The notes under the pieces were generated by a model, which was given only the letters and a program-made list of their open reading frames with translations, searched no databases and was not told the origin of the DNA. This document shows, piece by piece, positions 33,619 through 43,828 of a DNA stretch of 64,000 nucleotides. The stretch comes from Chloroflexota bacterium (GTDB taxonomy: Bacteria > Chloroflexota > Dehalococcoidia > Lucifugimonadales > GCA-2719675). Made by a program: the position numbers and the translations under genes. The DNA is taken from contig PBID01000003.1 of NCBI GenBank assembly GCA_002719675.1, forward strand, positions 36,226 to 100,225, read 5' to 3'. The first letter of the stretch is position 1, and each line of letters opens with the position of its first letter.

Positions 33619-35424
33619 ATGAGAAATTTTCAACGAGAAATAGGCGGCAAAAATAATGCTGATGAAATATTTGGCAAGGCTTATGATCGAAATGTTTTAA
33701 AAAAACTATGGCCATACATCATTCGTTATAAATTGCTAGTCTTCTTAAGTGTGCTAGCAATGCTAGCATATACTTTTGCTCAAGTTTCACTACCTTTAAT
33801 TATTAAACATGCAATTGATGTGTATGTAGAAAATAAAAACACACAAGGCTTGCAAACTACCTTCTATCTATTCATTTTAACCGGATCAATAATCGGCATC
33901 TCCAACTACACACAGCAATATTTAATTGCCAGAGCTGGGCAAAAAATTTTATATGATCTAAGGCATGACACATTTAAGCATTTACAAAAACTCCCCATGC
34001 ATTTCTACAACTCAACAGAAACTGGCAGAATCATGTCAAGAATGATGGGAGATGTGTTCCAGCTACAAGAATTTTTAAATATAGTAATCTCAGCTGCAAC
34101 TGATATTTTTGTGCTATCAGGAATAATTTTTGCAATGACTATAATCAGTCCAAAGCTTGCATTATTAGCAATGCTTGCCACGCCTATTTTGATACTTTCT
34201 CTATTTATTTGGCAACCTATCGCAATTAAAACATACGTCTCTGCTAGAAGAGCCGTGTCCGGCGTAAATAGTAACTTAAATCAAAACTTAACTGGAATCA
34301 GAGCAGTTCAAAGCATGAATCGCCAAAAAATCAACATGAATATTTTTGAGAAATTAAACCTTGAAAATCAAGCTTCAATGAATAAATCTGCTGCAATTTC
34401 TGCTGTCGTAGGCCCTATAATTGAAGTTCTTAGTGCAATTTCTGCAGGACTAATCTTATTTTTTGGATCACAAATGATTACATCCAATGCTATTGAAATT
34501 GGAACTCTCGTGGCAATGATACTATACATAGAAAGATTCTATGGTCCCATTCGAAATATTACTCAACACTACACCATGTTGCAAAGATCAATGGCTTCTG
34601 GAGCAAGAATAGTTGAACTACTAGAAACCCCAATAGAAAAACAAGACTCTCCATCAAATCCAAAATTACCCATACTCAAAGGTAGCCTTGAAATAAAAAA
34701 TCTAAATTATTCATATCCTAATTCACAACAAATCTTAAAAAATATTAATTTATCAATTCAACCAGGACAAACTGTAGCGCTTGTCGGTGAAACAGGATCA
34801 GGAAAATCTACCTTGATTTCATTAATCACTCGTTTATATGAAATAGAAAAAAAAGATGGAGAAATATTAATTGATGGTTTCCAAATAAATCAAATTACTA
34901 AAAAATCACTACTTGATCAAATAAGCATTGTTCTTCAAGACCCATTTCTATTCTCGGGAACAATCAGCGAAAACATAAAATATAATCGTCCAGAAATGCC
35001 GGATGAAGAAATGATCGCTGCTACAAAAACAATTAATGCGCATCAATTTATCTCTGAGCTAGAAAATGGATATCAAACTTTCTTACATGAAAAAGGTGAA
35101 AATTTAAGCATAGGACAAAGACAATTAATTAGCTTTGCTAGAGCAATAGCTCACAACCCTCGACTTTTAATTCTAGATGAAGCCACTGCTAGTATAGACT
35201 CAAAATTCGAAAATTTAATCCAATCAGCATTGGAAATATTACTTAAAGGAAGAACTGCAATAGTGATTGCGCATAGACTATCAACAATTCAAAACTCTGA
35301 CAAAATTGTAGTTCTAAAAAATGGTGAAATAGCTGAACAAGGAAATCATGATGAATTAATCAAGCATAAAGGTATATATGCCGACTTATCAAAAATCCAT
35401 TCCACCAATAATCAAACTAACTAA
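33619..35424 (+). CDS. ABC exporter half-transporter (catalytic-site subunit)
   Basis: 601 residues, six membrane helices in about 35-330 and an ATPase domain from about 355. Walker A is GETGSGKST, Walker B LLILDEATASID with the catalytic Glu intact, the switch His is in VIAHRLST. The signature is altered to LSIGQRQL instead of LSGGQ. With the upstream partner this gives one consensus site (Walker A/B here plus LSGGQ there) and one degenerate site (Walker A/B Asp there plus LSIGQ here), as in TM287/288 and BmrCD exporters. No terminator is obvious after it; the T-box leader of the ilv operon follows. Confidence 0.93.
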   Translation: MRNFQREIGGKNNADEIFGKAYDRNVLKKLWPYIIRYKLLVFLSVLAMLAYTFAQVSLPLIIKHAIDVYVENKNTQGLQTTFYLFILTGSIIGISNYTQQYLIARAGQKILYDLRHDTFKHLQKLPMHFYNSTETGRIMSRMMGDVFQLQEFLNIVISAATDIFVLSGIIFAMTIISPKLALLAMLATPILILSLFIWQPIAIKTYVSARRAVSGVNSNLNQNLTGIRAVQSMNRQKINMNIFEKLNLENQASMNKSAAISAVVGPIIEVLSAISAGLILFFGSQMITSNAIEIGTLVAMILYIERFYGPIRNITQHYTMLQRSMASGARIVELLETPIEKQDSPSNPKLPILKGSLEIKNLNYSYPNSQQILKNINLSIQPGQTVALVGETGSGKSTLISLITRLYEIEKKDGEILIDGFQINQITKKSLLDQISIVLQDPFLFSGTISENIKYNRPEMPDEEMIAATKTINAHQFISELENGYQTFLHEKGENLSIGQRQLISFARAIAHNPRLLILDEATASIDSKFENLIQSALEILLKGRTAIVIAHRLSTIQNSDKIVVLKNGEIAEQGNHDELIKHKGIYADLSKIHSTNNQTN

Positions 35425-35486
35425 AACACAAAACTTGATACATATTCCCTGTATATTTCATTGAAATTATAAGAACCAAATAATTA

Positions 35487-35514
35487 TTGACATAAATTCA
35501 AATAACATGATAGC
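35487..35514 (+). promoter_or_regulatory. candidate promoter of the ilv-leu operon
   Basis: A perfect TTGACA at 35487-35492 with GATAGC at 35509-35514 (16-base spacing) would start a transcript near 35521. The -10 is poor. A TATAAT at 35522-35527 exists but has no -35 at a proper distance. The 62 bases from the end of the ABC gene to here hold nothing else I can name. Confidence 0.35.
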
Positions 35515-35520
35515 CTTCGA

Positions 35521-35791
35521 ATATAATTTAATATATACATTATGACTAGGAGTAGTAGCGTGCACTCTTACTCTACAGAGAACGGGATGTACTGAGAACC
35601 CCGAGATATGAGAACGTGAACTCACCTACGAGTGTCCATGAATACATTGTTAATGAAATAACATGGCGTTATGGCTACGATTTAGCCTGAGGCTTTAGCC
35701 TATAAGCGGTCTGAGTAATCAGTCAAACCGGGTGGTACCGCGGGAAATTTTTAAATTCCCGTCCCTGTATTGGGACGGGTTTATTTTTTTA
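35521..35791 (+). ncRNA. T-box riboswitch leader, leucine-specific
   Basis: Senses uncharged tRNA-Leu and switches between termination and read-through of the ilv-leu operon. The T-box sequence GGTGGTACCGCG is at 35731-35742; its TGGT can pair with the tRNA end ACCA, fitting tRNA-Leu, whose discriminator base is A. Stem I closes with GCACTC (35562-35567) and GAGTGT (35630-35635). On its 3' side GAA-CTC-ACC places the specifier codon CTC (Leu) at 35621-35623, the same specifier codon as in the Bacillus ilv-leu leader. The terminator and U-run follow at 35758-35790. The 5' boundary depends on the promoter and is approximate. Confidence 0.9.
35758..35790 (+). terminator. T-box-controlled intrinsic terminator
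   Basis: CCCGTCCC (35758-35765), loop TGTATT, GGGACGGG (35772-35779), then TTTATTTTTTT. The 5' arm overlaps the stretch after the T-box sequence that forms the competing antiterminator, so the two are exclusive. Confidence 0.9.
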
Positions 35792-35834
35792 TAGGCCTTT
35801 TTTTAAAGATATAAACTGACTAGGAGTTAGTAAA

Positions 35835-37556
35835 ATGAAACTCAATGGATCTCAGCTAATATGCGAAAGTTTACTGCTTGAGGGAGTGGAGTCTATATTT
35901 GGGCTTCCAGGCGGAGCTATTCTACCTCTATATCAAACACTCCCTGAATATCCTTCTTTGAAGCATATCTTGGTTAGACATGAACAAGGGGCTTCACATG
36001 CAGCTGATGGTTTCGCAAGAGTTTCTGGAAAGCCTGGCGTAGCTTGGGCTACTTCTGGCCCTGGGGCTACAAATCTGGTAACCGGAATTGCAACAGCCCA
36101 AATGGATTCTGTTCCGATTGTTGTAATTACAGGCCAAGTTCCTCGAGCTGCTATAGGTAGTGATGCCTTCCAAGAAACCGATACTACAGGAATCACCTTA
36201 CCTGTCACAAAACATAATTACCTAGTAATGGATGCTTCTGAAATTCCACAAATTATTAAAGAGGCGTTTCATATTGCATCTACAGGCAGACCAGGTCCTG
36301 TTTTAATAGATGTTCCAAAAGACGTTCAAACTGAAGAGACTGAATTTGACAGTGAAACATTTGCGACAAACTATAAAAATATCAAAATAGATTTGCCAGG
36401 ATATAAACCCACATTAGAAGGGAATATCGCTCAAATTAAACGTGCTATTAAATTAATTGAAGATTCTCAAAAACCTATAATTTTAGCTGGTCATGGAATA
36501 ATTTTTTCAAATGCTTACGAAGAACTCAAAGATCTTGCTGAAAAAGCACAAATACCTGTAATAACAACACTATTAGGAATTAGTTCATTTCCTGAAACGC
36601 ATGTTTTATCGGCTGGATGGCCGGGAATGCACGGAATGGCATATTCTAGCATAGCTATAGAACAGGCAGATTTGCTCATTGCTTTAGGAATGAGGTTTGA
36701 TGACAGAATAACTGGAAAACCAAGTACCTTTGCAACAAAATCTAAAAAGATACACGTAGACATAGATCCATCAGAAATTAGCAAAAACATAAAAGCCGAC
36801 GTGCCTATAGTTGGTGACATAAAACACGTCCTGCAAAAATTAAATCCTCTAGTTAAGAGCAAGAGCCATGCAAAATGGCTAAAAGAAATAGAAGATTTAA
36901 AAGTTGAACATCCATCGCTTCAAATCAGAAATACCGAAAAATTACTCCCTCAATATGTTATTAAATGTTTAGATGAAGTTACTAAAGGAGATGCAATTAT
37001 AGTCACTGGTGTTGGTCAACACCAAATGTGGGCTGCACAACATTACACCTATACTGAACCTAAAACCCTTGTTACTTCGGGCGGATCTGGAGCAATGGGC
37101 TACGAAGTTCCAGGTGCAATGGGAGCTCAAGTAGCCAGACCTGATAAAACTGTCTGGTCTATAGCTGGAGATGGAGGATTTCAAATGACTATGGCAGAAC
37201 TTGCCACATTAGTAGAAAACAAAATACCTGTAAAATTTGCAATACTCAATAACAATTTTTTAGGTATGGTTAGGCAGTGGCAAGAATTTTTCTTCGATAA
37301 AGATTACGTAGCTACAGAATATTCTAGAAACCCCGACTTTGTTAAACTTGCAGAAGCTTTTGGAATGCTTGGATTAAAAGTTACAGAAAAAAAACAAGTT
37401 AAATCTGCCATTCAAAAAGCAATGGATTACGACGGACCAGCATTGATTGACTTTGTAGTAGAAGAAGAAGAAAATGTGTACCCAATGATCCCTGCAGGTC
37501 AATCAGTAGAAAATCTCATAGAAGAACCCAATCCAGAAAAGGCAGTATCCTCATGA
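35835..37556 (+). CDS. ilvB: acetolactate synthase large subunit
   Basis: ThDP-dependent enzyme: two pyruvate give acetolactate (valine/leucine) or pyruvate plus 2-oxobutyrate gives acetohydroxybutyrate (isoleucine). 573 residues. The catalytic Glu lies in VRHEQGASHAADGFAR near residue 50; the FAD/regulatory middle domain shows ALGMRFDDRITG; the ThDP/Mg segment is GDGGFQMTMAELATLVENKIP with LNNNFLGMVRQWQ. The ATG has AGGAG about 9 bases upstream. First gene after the T-box; its stop overlaps ilvN as ATGA. Confidence 0.96.
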   Translation: MKLNGSQLICESLLLEGVESIFGLPGGAILPLYQTLPEYPSLKHILVRHEQGASHAADGFARVSGKPGVAWATSGPGATNLVTGIATAQMDSVPIVVITGQVPRAAIGSDAFQETDTTGITLPVTKHNYLVMDASEIPQIIKEAFHIASTGRPGPVLIDVPKDVQTEETEFDSETFATNYKNIKIDLPGYKPTLEGNIAQIKRAIKLIEDSQKPIILAGHGIIFSNAYEELKDLAEKAQIPVITTLLGISSFPETHVLSAGWPGMHGMAYSSIAIEQADLLIALGMRFDDRITGKPSTFATKSKKIHVDIDPSEISKNIKADVPIVGDIKHVLQKLNPLVKSKSHAKWLKEIEDLKVEHPSLQIRNTEKLLPQYVIKCLDEVTKGDAIIVTGVGQHQMWAAQHYTYTEPKTLVTSGGSGAMGYEVPGAMGAQVARPDKTVWSIAGDGGFQMTMAELATLVENKIPVKFAILNNNFLGMVRQWQEFFFDKDYVATEYSRNPDFVKLAEAFGMLGLKVTEKKQVKSAIQKAMDYDGPALIDFVVEEEENVYPMIPAGQSVENLIEEPNPEKAVSS

Positions 37557-38116
37557 TATCAAATACACTTTCAAAGCATACAATAACTGCTCTTGTACAA
37601 GATAAACCCGGAGTATTAAACAGAATTTCCAGTATGTTCAGAAGACGGGGGTTTAATATTTCCAGTTTAGCAGTAGGACAAAGTGAATCTGAAACTTTAT
37701 CACGAATGACATTTGTTGTTGACGGAGATGACAAAGTTGTCGAACAGGTTACAAAACATCTTCACAAATTGATAGACGTAATAAAAGTTACTGATATTTC
37801 CGAGGAAAATGTAATATCTAGAGAACTAGCATTAATTAAAGTTAAAGCCGGAGCAGAACATCGGGATCAAGTAATGCAAATATCAAGCATGTTCAGAGCT
37901 AATATAATTGACGTTTCAAAAGACTTCTTACTAGTTGAAGCTACCGGTGATGAAAATAAAATTAATTCCTTAATTAATCTTTTGAGAGACATAGGTATTT
38001 CTGAAGTAATGAGAACCGGTTCTGTAGCTATGAACAGAGCAAGTAATAAAGGCAGTAAAAAAATCAAACAATCTATAGTTTCAACTCGTAAATGGGATGA
38101 AGCTGCTTCCGTTTAA
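37553..38116 (+). CDS. ilvN: acetolactate synthase small (regulatory) subunit
   Basis: 187 residues with an N-terminal ACT domain (HTITALVQDKPGVLNRISSMFRRRGFNI) and a C-terminal ACT-like half (KVKAGAEHRDQVMQISSMFRANIIDVS). The small subunit activates the large one and gives feedback inhibition by valine. The overlap ATGA with ilvB implies translational coupling. Slightly longer than the usual 160-170 because of a basic C-terminal tail. Confidence 0.95.
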   Translation: MISNTLSKHTITALVQDKPGVLNRISSMFRRRGFNISSLAVGQSESETLSRMTFVVDGDDKVVEQVTKHLHKLIDVIKVTDISEENVISRELALIKVKAGAEHRDQVMQISSMFRANIIDVSKDFLLVEATGDENKINSLINLLRDIGISEVMRTGSVAMNRASNKGSKKIKQSIVSTRKWDEAASV

Positions 38117-38152
38117 AAAACAAAATAATTTTTAAAAATAAGAGAGAAAAAC

Positions 38153-39154
38153 ATGACAAAAAAAATATTCTACCAAGATGACGCAAATCTAGATCTGTTC
38201 AAAAATAAAACCATAGGAATAATAGGTTATGGCAGCCAAGGCCATGCCCATGCCTTAAATCTTAAGGATAGTGGCATTTCTGTCTTGGTTGGACTTCATT
38301 CAAATAGCAAAAGTATTAAAAAAGCACAAGATGCTGGACTTGAAGTTGGTACCGTGAATGATGTTTCAAAAAAATCTGATTTAATTACTATTTTAGCTCC
38401 AGACCATTTAATGCCTGAGATATATAAAAACGAGATTTTGCCCAATTTGTCTGAAGGTAAAACTTTAATGTTTGCTCATGGCTTTGCAATACACTATCAA
38501 ACAATCACACCCCCACAATCAATAGATGTTTCAATGATTGCTCCTAAAGCCCCGGGGCATAGAGTTCGGGAAGTTTTTACAAAAGGGTCTGGTGTCCCAG
38601 GGTTACTGGCAATACATCAAGATACTTCTGGTACGGCAAAGGACATCGCACTAGCATACTCGAAAGGCATAGGCTGCACTAGAGCTGGTGTATTAGAAAC
38701 AACTTTTAAGGAAGAAACTGAAACCGATCTTTTTGGAGAACAGGCTGTTCTTTGCGGAGGCGTTACAGAACTAATTAAAGCAGCTTTTGAAACTATGGTT
38801 GAAGCCGGATATCAACCCGAGTCTGCGTATTTTGAATGCATGCATGAATTGAAACTAATCGTTGACTTACTTTATCAAGGAGGAATGGAATATATGAGAT
38901 ATTCTGTTAGTGACACGGCTGAATACGGTGACTATTCAAGAGGGCCAAGAGTAATCGACGAAAAAGTAAAACAAAATATGAAAGCTGTTTTAGAAGATGT
39001 CCAAAATGGCACTTTCGCTCGTGAGTGGATATCAGAAAATGATGAAGGTAGGCCAAGGTTTAATCAAATGAGAAAACAAAATTCTTCTCACCCAATAGAA
39101 AAAATTGGTAAAGAATTAAGATCAATGATGGATTTCCTAAAAGATTCTGATTAA
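38153..39154 (+). CDS. ilvC: ketol-acid reductoisomerase (class I)
   Basis: Converts acetolactate to dihydroxyisovalerate, with the parallel isoleucine reaction. 333 residues, the short class I form. The cofactor loop is [17 protein letters not shown] (about residues 26-42). The metal-site segments are [14 protein letters not shown] and [19 protein letters not shown] near residue 225, and SDTAEYGDY. The loop after beta-strand 2, LHSNSKS, has Ser residues favouring NADPH. It follows ilvN by 36 bases. Confidence 0.96.
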   Translation: MTKKIFYQDDANLDLFKNKTIGIIGYGSQGHAHALNLKDSGISVLVGLHSNSKSIKKAQDAGLEVGTVNDVSKKSDLITILAPDHLMPEIYKNEILPNLSEGKTLMFAHGFAIHYQTITPPQSIDVSMIAPKAPGHRVREVFTKGSGVPGLLAIHQDTSGTAKDIALAYSKGIGCTRAGVLETTFKEETETDLFGEQAVLCGGVTELIKAAFETMVEAGYQPESAYFECMHELKLIVDLLYQGGMEYMRYSVSDTAEYGDYSRGPRVIDEKVKQNMKAVLEDVQNGTFAREWISENDEGRPRFNQMRKQNSSHPIEKIGKELRSMMDFLKDSD

Positions 39155-39189
39155 AAACTAAATATTTAATATCCAAAGAGAGAAAATAA

Positions 39190-40746
39190 ATGTCAAAAGA
39201 AAAAGTTTTGATTTTTGATACAACCCTTCGAGACGGAGAACAGTCTGCGGGAGCAGGACTCACTGTAAATGAAAAACTTGAGATAGCTAATCAATTAAAC
39301 TTGCTTGGAGTTGATATCATAGAAGCAGGATTTGCAGCTAGCTCAGAAGGAGACTTTGACGCTGTTAAAAAAATTTCCAACTCTCTCTCCGGAACTACTA
39401 AAGTAGCTTCCCTAGCAAGATGTAACCCAGAAGACATCAAAAAAGCTGGAGAAGCTTTAGAAAAGGCTAAAAATCCTAGAATTCATGTCTTCATATCTAG
39501 TTCTGATGTGCAAATTTGGCATCAACTTCGTAAGAACCCCGAAGAGGTACTAGAAATGGCTGTGTCATCTGTAGAATTTGCGAAGCAATATTGTGATGAT
39601 GTCGAATTCTCTCCCATGGATGCAACTAGAACAGATAGGGAATATCTATATAAAATCTTGCATGCTGTAATTTCTTCAGGAGCCAATACAGTAAACATTC
39701 CTGATACTGTAGGTTTTTCAGTTCCTTCTGAATTCGGAAATTTAATTAAATCTATCACTCAAAATGTTGATAATATATCCCAAGCTATAATAAGCGTCCA
39801 CTGTCATAACGATTTAGGAAATGCATCAGCAAATAGCATAGCTGCTGTGCAAAATGGAGCTCGTCAAATTGAAGGCTGTATAAATGGTCTTGGAGAACGA
39901 GCTGGAAATGCTTCATTAGAAGAAGTCATAATGAATATAGAAACAAGAAAACAATTCCTAGGAGTTACCACAAACGTTGACACTAGACAAATTTACAGAA
40001 CTAGTAAAATGGTAAGTGATATTTTTGGATTTCAAGTACAAGCTAACAAAGCTATCGTTGGTGCCAATGCATTTAGACATGCTTCTGGGATTCATCAAGA
40101 TGGTGTAATCAAGAATCGGGATACATTTGAAATTATGGATCCTAAATCTATTGGCTGGACAAATAATTCTTTAGTCATGGGTAAATTAAGTGGCCGAGCC
40201 GGTCTGAAATCCAAATTAGAAGAGCTAGGATTTAAACTTTCAAAAGAAGAATTAGATTCAGCTTTTAAGTCTTTTAAAGATTTAGCAGATAGAAAAAAAA
40301 TTATCACGGATGCTGATCTTGAAAACCTAATGTCTTCGCAAAGGCGTACGAATAACGACAATGATTCATTTAAATTAGAAGAAATGCATGTTTCTTCTAG
40401 TACTACTGATACCCCTTGGGCGACGGTAACACTCAGTACTCCTGATGGAACAAAAATCAAACAAAACTCTACTGGAACAGGTCCTGTCGACGCCGCTTAT
40501 AAAGCAATCAACAAAATAATTTCTGCCCCAGGTACTTTAACTGAATTCAAAATTGACTCTGTGACAAAAGGAATAGATGCGATAGGAGATGTCACAGTCA
40601 GAGTTGAAGAAAATGATCAGGGATATTTAGGACGAGGATCTGATACAGACATTATAATTGCCAGTGCAAAAGCTTATATTAATGCTTTAAACAGAATGCT
40701 TTCGATGAAGCAATATGAACAAAGCAATATTAGTTCAGGTTCATAA
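39190..40746 (+). CDS. leuA: 2-isopropylmalate synthase
   Basis: First committed step of leucine synthesis: acetyl-CoA plus 2-oxoisovalerate. 518 residues. The TIM barrel starts with FDTTLRDGEQSAG; metal ligands include the HCHNDLGNA segment (about 200) and the GLGERAGN motif. After a linker, residues about 390-510 form the leucine-binding LeuA dimer domain (AYKAINKI, VTVRVEENDQGYLGRGSDTDII), so the enzyme should be feedback-inhibited by leucine. Its operon place argues against citramalate or homocitrate synthase, which are close relatives. The stop touches the leuC start directly. Confidence 0.93.
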   Translation: MSKEKVLIFDTTLRDGEQSAGAGLTVNEKLEIANQLNLLGVDIIEAGFAASSEGDFDAVKKISNSLSGTTKVASLARCNPEDIKKAGEALEKAKNPRIHVFISSSDVQIWHQLRKNPEEVLEMAVSSVEFAKQYCDDVEFSPMDATRTDREYLYKILHAVISSGANTVNIPDTVGFSVPSEFGNLIKSITQNVDNISQAIISVHCHNDLGNASANSIAAVQNGARQIEGCINGLGERAGNASLEEVIMNIETRKQFLGVTTNVDTRQIYRTSKMVSDIFGFQVQANKAIVGANAFRHASGIHQDGVIKNRDTFEIMDPKSIGWTNNSLVMGKLSGRAGLKSKLEELGFKLSKEELDSAFKSFKDLADRKKIITDADLENLMSSQRRTNNDNDSFKLEEMHVSSSTTDTPWATVTLSTPDGTKIKQNSTGTGPVDAAYKAINKIISAPGTLTEFKIDSVTKGIDAIGDVTVRVEENDQGYLGRGSDTDIIIASAKAYINALNRMLSMKQYEQSNISSGS

Positions 40747-42147
40747 ATGTCTCCCAAAACAATGTTCCAAAAAATATGGGATTCTCACCTTGTTTATGAA
40801 GAGCCAGGGCAACCTTCCATTCTTTATATTGACCTCCATTTAATTCATGAAGTCACTACACCTCAAGCTTTCGAAGGTTTAAGAATTTCTAACAGGTCGG
40901 TCAGAAGGCCAGATTTAACTGTAGCAACAATAGATCATAATGTGCCTACCACAAACAGATCTCTTCCAATAATTGACCCAATAGCTAAGCAACAAATAGA
41001 AACATTAAGAACTAATTGTAGAGAATTTGACATCGAATTATACGATATTAATCATCCAAGACAAGGAATTGTACATGTAATTGCTCCTGAACTAGGATTC
41101 ACTCAACCAGGAATGACCATAGTCTGCGGAGATAGCCACACTTCAACTCACGGTGCTTTTGGCGCTTTTGCTTTAGGAATAGGTACTTCTGAAGTTGAAC
41201 ATGTACTTGCTACCCAAACCCTTAGACAATACAAACCTAAAACTATGAAAATTAATGTTTCCGGAAATTTAAACTTTGGAATAACGGCCAAAGATTTAAT
41301 ACTTTCTATTATTAACCAAATAGGTGTTAATGGAGGAACAGGGTATGCGATAGAATATTCAGGAAATGCTATATCTGAGTTATCAATGGAAAATCGTATG
41401 ACAATATGTAATATGTCCATTGAAGCCGGCGCTCGTGCCGGAATGATAGCACCTGATATTGTGACATTTGAATATTTAAGAAACAAACCTCAATCTCCAA
41501 AAGAAAATGTTTTTGATTTAAAAATTAAAGAGTGGGAAAATCTTAAAACAGATCAAGGTGCCCATTTCGATAAAGAAGTTAATATTGATGCATCTACTAT
41601 TGAACCAATGGTTACTTGGGGGACAAATCCAGGTATGGTAATGTCTATAAATGAAAAAATCCCTTCTCCTGATTCTTTTGCAACTATAAACGAACAAAAA
41701 GCTGCAAGTAAAGCCTTAGAATATATGGGATTAAATGCCGGTGACCCTTTAATTAATCTTCCTATTAATAGAGTGTTTATTGGTTCATGTACAAATTCTA
41801 GAATTGAAGATTTAAGAAGCGCAGCCAAAATAGCAATCAATAACCATGTTAACGATAATGTTCAAGCAATGGTTGTCCCAGGATCTACAGAAGTAAAAAA
41901 ACAAGCTGAATCGGAAGGTCTAGATGTTATTTTCAAAAATGCCGGATTTGATTGGAGAGAAGCTGGATGTTCAATGTGTTTGGGAATGAACCCCGATATC
42001 CTCAAACCTAAACAAAGATGTGCGTCTACTTCAAACAGAAATTTCGAAGGCAGGCAAGGAAAGGACGGCAGAACTCATCTTCTAAGCCCGGAAATGGCTG
42101 CAGCATCAGCAATTGCTGGATGTTTAGTTGACGTCAGAAACTGGTGA
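40747..42147 (+). CDS. leuC: 3-isopropylmalate dehydratase large subunit
   Basis: Aconitase-family [4Fe-4S] enzyme that moves the hydroxyl of 2-isopropylmalate. 466 residues, the size of the E. coli type. The three cluster Cys are in [12 protein letters not shown] (near residue 346) and [10 protein letters not shown] (near 410). Other markers are [15 protein letters not shown] and [13 protein letters not shown] directly follows the leuA stop, so translation is probably coupled. Confidence 0.96.
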   Translation: MSPKTMFQKIWDSHLVYEEPGQPSILYIDLHLIHEVTTPQAFEGLRISNRSVRRPDLTVATIDHNVPTTNRSLPIIDPIAKQQIETLRTNCREFDIELYDINHPRQGIVHVIAPELGFTQPGMTIVCGDSHTSTHGAFGAFALGIGTSEVEHVLATQTLRQYKPKTMKINVSGNLNFGITAKDLILSIINQIGVNGGTGYAIEYSGNAISELSMENRMTICNMSIEAGARAGMIAPDIVTFEYLRNKPQSPKENVFDLKIKEWENLKTDQGAHFDKEVNIDASTIEPMVTWGTNPGMVMSINEKIPSPDSFATINEQKAASKALEYMGLNAGDPLINLPINRVFIGSCTNSRIEDLRSAAKIAINNHVNDNVQAMVVPGSTEVKKQAESEGLDVIFKNAGFDWREAGCSMCLGMNPDILKPKQRCASTSNRNFEGRQGKDGRTHLLSPEMAAASAIAGCLVDVRNW

Positions 42148-42162
42148 ATAAAACGAGATAAC

Positions 42163-42750
42163 ATGGAATCTTTTAAAAAACATACAGGAAGTGTAGCTCC
42201 CTTATACCAAATAAATATCGACACAGATCAAATCATCCCCAAACAATTCCTGAAAAGAATTGAAAGAACTGGTTTTGGTGAATTCTTATTCAATGACTGG
42301 CGGTTTGATAATGAGGGAAAACCAATCAAGGGTTTCATTTTAAACGACCCAAAGTACAAAAAATCATCTATCCTAGCTGCTGGAAAAAACTTCGGCTCAG
42401 GATCATCAAGGGAACATGCTGCTTGGGCTTTGCATGACTACGGATTTAGATGTATTCTTGCCCCAAGTTTTGCGGACATTTTTTATAACAATTGCTTCAA
42501 AATTGGATTGCTTCCAATACAAGTAGACGAAAGCCAAATGGAAAAAATCGTTAATTCGTCACAAATTAACCCTAACTATCAACTAACCATCGATTTAGAT
42601 TCTCAATCCATCATTGAAAAAGACTCTAACAAAAAAATATTATTTGAAATAAATGCTTTCATGAAAAATTGTTTACTGAATGGACTAGACGATATCGGAT
42701 TAACTCTACAGCACGAAGAAAAAATTAAAAAATTTGAAGAATTACATTAA
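42163..42750 (+). CDS. leuD: 3-isopropylmalate dehydratase small subunit
   Basis: Swivel domain partner of LeuC. 195 residues, containing DTDQIIPKQFLKRIERTGFG, the FNDWRF segment typical of the E. coli type, and FGSGSSREHAAWALHDYG with the substrate-binding Ser-Arg. It lies 15 bases after leuC and ends 4 bases from the convergent modC gene. leuB and ilvD, needed to complete both pathways, are not in this window. Confidence 0.96.
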   Translation: MESFKKHTGSVAPLYQINIDTDQIIPKQFLKRIERTGFGEFLFNDWRFDNEGKPIKGFILNDPKYKKSSILAAGKNFGSGSSREHAAWALHDYGFRCILAPSFADIFYNNCFKIGLLPIQVDESQMEKIVNSSQINPNYQLTIDLDSQSIIEKDSNKKILFEINAFMKNCLLNGLDDIGLTLQHEEKIKKFEELH

Positions 42751-42754
42751 ACTA

Positions 42755-43828
42755 TTATCCATTCAAAACTTTTATACTATTACTTTTTATCATCATAAAT
42801 ATTTCCTCTCCAACATTTAATTCTAAATTTCTTGCAGCAGCTAATGATATTCGAGATAGAAAATTTTCACCGGCTTTCACGCAAACTAAAGCAAAACTTT
42901 CAAATTCACTGATTGAAACAATTTCACCTCTAATAATATTTTGAACACTTGTGTCAAATGTTTGAATCTTAGATAAGATTATTTCATTTGAACCAACCGC
43001 AACATTCACTTGGTCATTTAGTAATATTTGCTCACCAGAAACATTAAACACCACACCGCCAATTTCAATTTCAACGATTTGATCAGAGTTAATTTGAGAC
43101 ACAACTTTGGCGGATTTAATGTTTTCAAAACCAAACCAATAATCTGAAGAAATCAGATCTGTATCTAAGAACAAATCCTTAGAAGATACAGAATTTACAA
43201 ATCTACCTTCATGTAAAATCAATACATGGTCCGCGATTGCTAAGACTTCTGAAATTGAATGGGATACATACATCATTGGAATTTTAAATTCAGACCAAAT
43301 TCTTTTCAGATTTGTAATAATTTTTCCTGATGATTTTTGGTCTATAGATGCTAGTGCTTCATCAAGTAACAAAAAATCTGGAGAAATAGATAGAACTCTT
43401 GCTAAGGCAACCTTTTGTTTTTCTCCACCTGAAAGAGAAGATATTTGTTTACCTAACAGAGGCTCTATCTCAAGAAAGTTTATAACATATTCGGGTAAAA
43501 TTTTTCGTTCCCTCTGTGGAATCAAATTATGCCCAAAATATATGTTCTCTAGAACATTCATTTGAGGAAACAATGTTACTTCTTGAGAAACATATCCAAT
43601 CCTTCTCTGGTGTATTGGTAAAATTACTTTTGGATGATCAGAATATAAAATTTGATCACCAATATTTATTTTTCCTCGGTCCGGATTAACAATTCCCGCA
43701 ATACAATTTAATAAAGTAGTTTTACCACTTCCAGATGTGCCAAAAACTGCGGTGATTCCATCACCAATTATTTCGTTTACATTTAAAACAAAGCCTGAGT
43801 CGTATTTCTTATATATATTAAAATCCAT
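42755..43828 (-). CDS. modC: molybdate ABC transporter ATP-binding protein
   Basis: 357 residues from the ATG at 43828, which has GAGGA 5 bases upstream (a TTG at 43840 is in frame but lacks such a site). Walker A GTSGSGKTT, Q-loop YVSQEVTLFPQ, signature LSGGEKQKVALARVL, Walker B LLLDEALASID and switch His YVSHSISEV are all present. After about residue 285 comes a Mop/TOBE-like beta domain (IRGEIVSISEFESFALVCVKAGENFLSRIS) that binds oxyanions in ModC. Tungstate transport is an alternative. Overlaps modB by 11 bases. Confidence 0.9.
   Translation of the reverse strand: MDFNIYKKYDSGFVLNVNEIIGDGITAVFGTSGSGKTTLLNCIAGIVNPDRGKINIGDQILYSDHPKVILPIHQRRIGYVSQEVTLFPQMNVLENIYFGHNLIPQRERKILPEYVINFLEIEPLLGKQISSLSGGEKQKVALARVLSISPDFLLLDEALASIDQKSSGKIITNLKRIWSEFKIPMMYVSHSISEVLAIADHVLILHEGRFVNSVSSKDLFLDTDLISSDYWFGFENIKSAKVVSQINSDQIVEIEIGGVVFNVSGEQILLNDQVNVAVGSNEIILSKIQTFDTSVQNIIRGEIVSISEFESFALVCVKAGENFLSRISLAAARNLELNVGEEIFMMIKSNSIKVLNG

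Noticed and set aside
35522..35527. TATAAT at 35522 as the -10 of the ilv promoter
   Set aside because: No -35 element at a proper distance; TTGACA at 35487 is 29 bases away.
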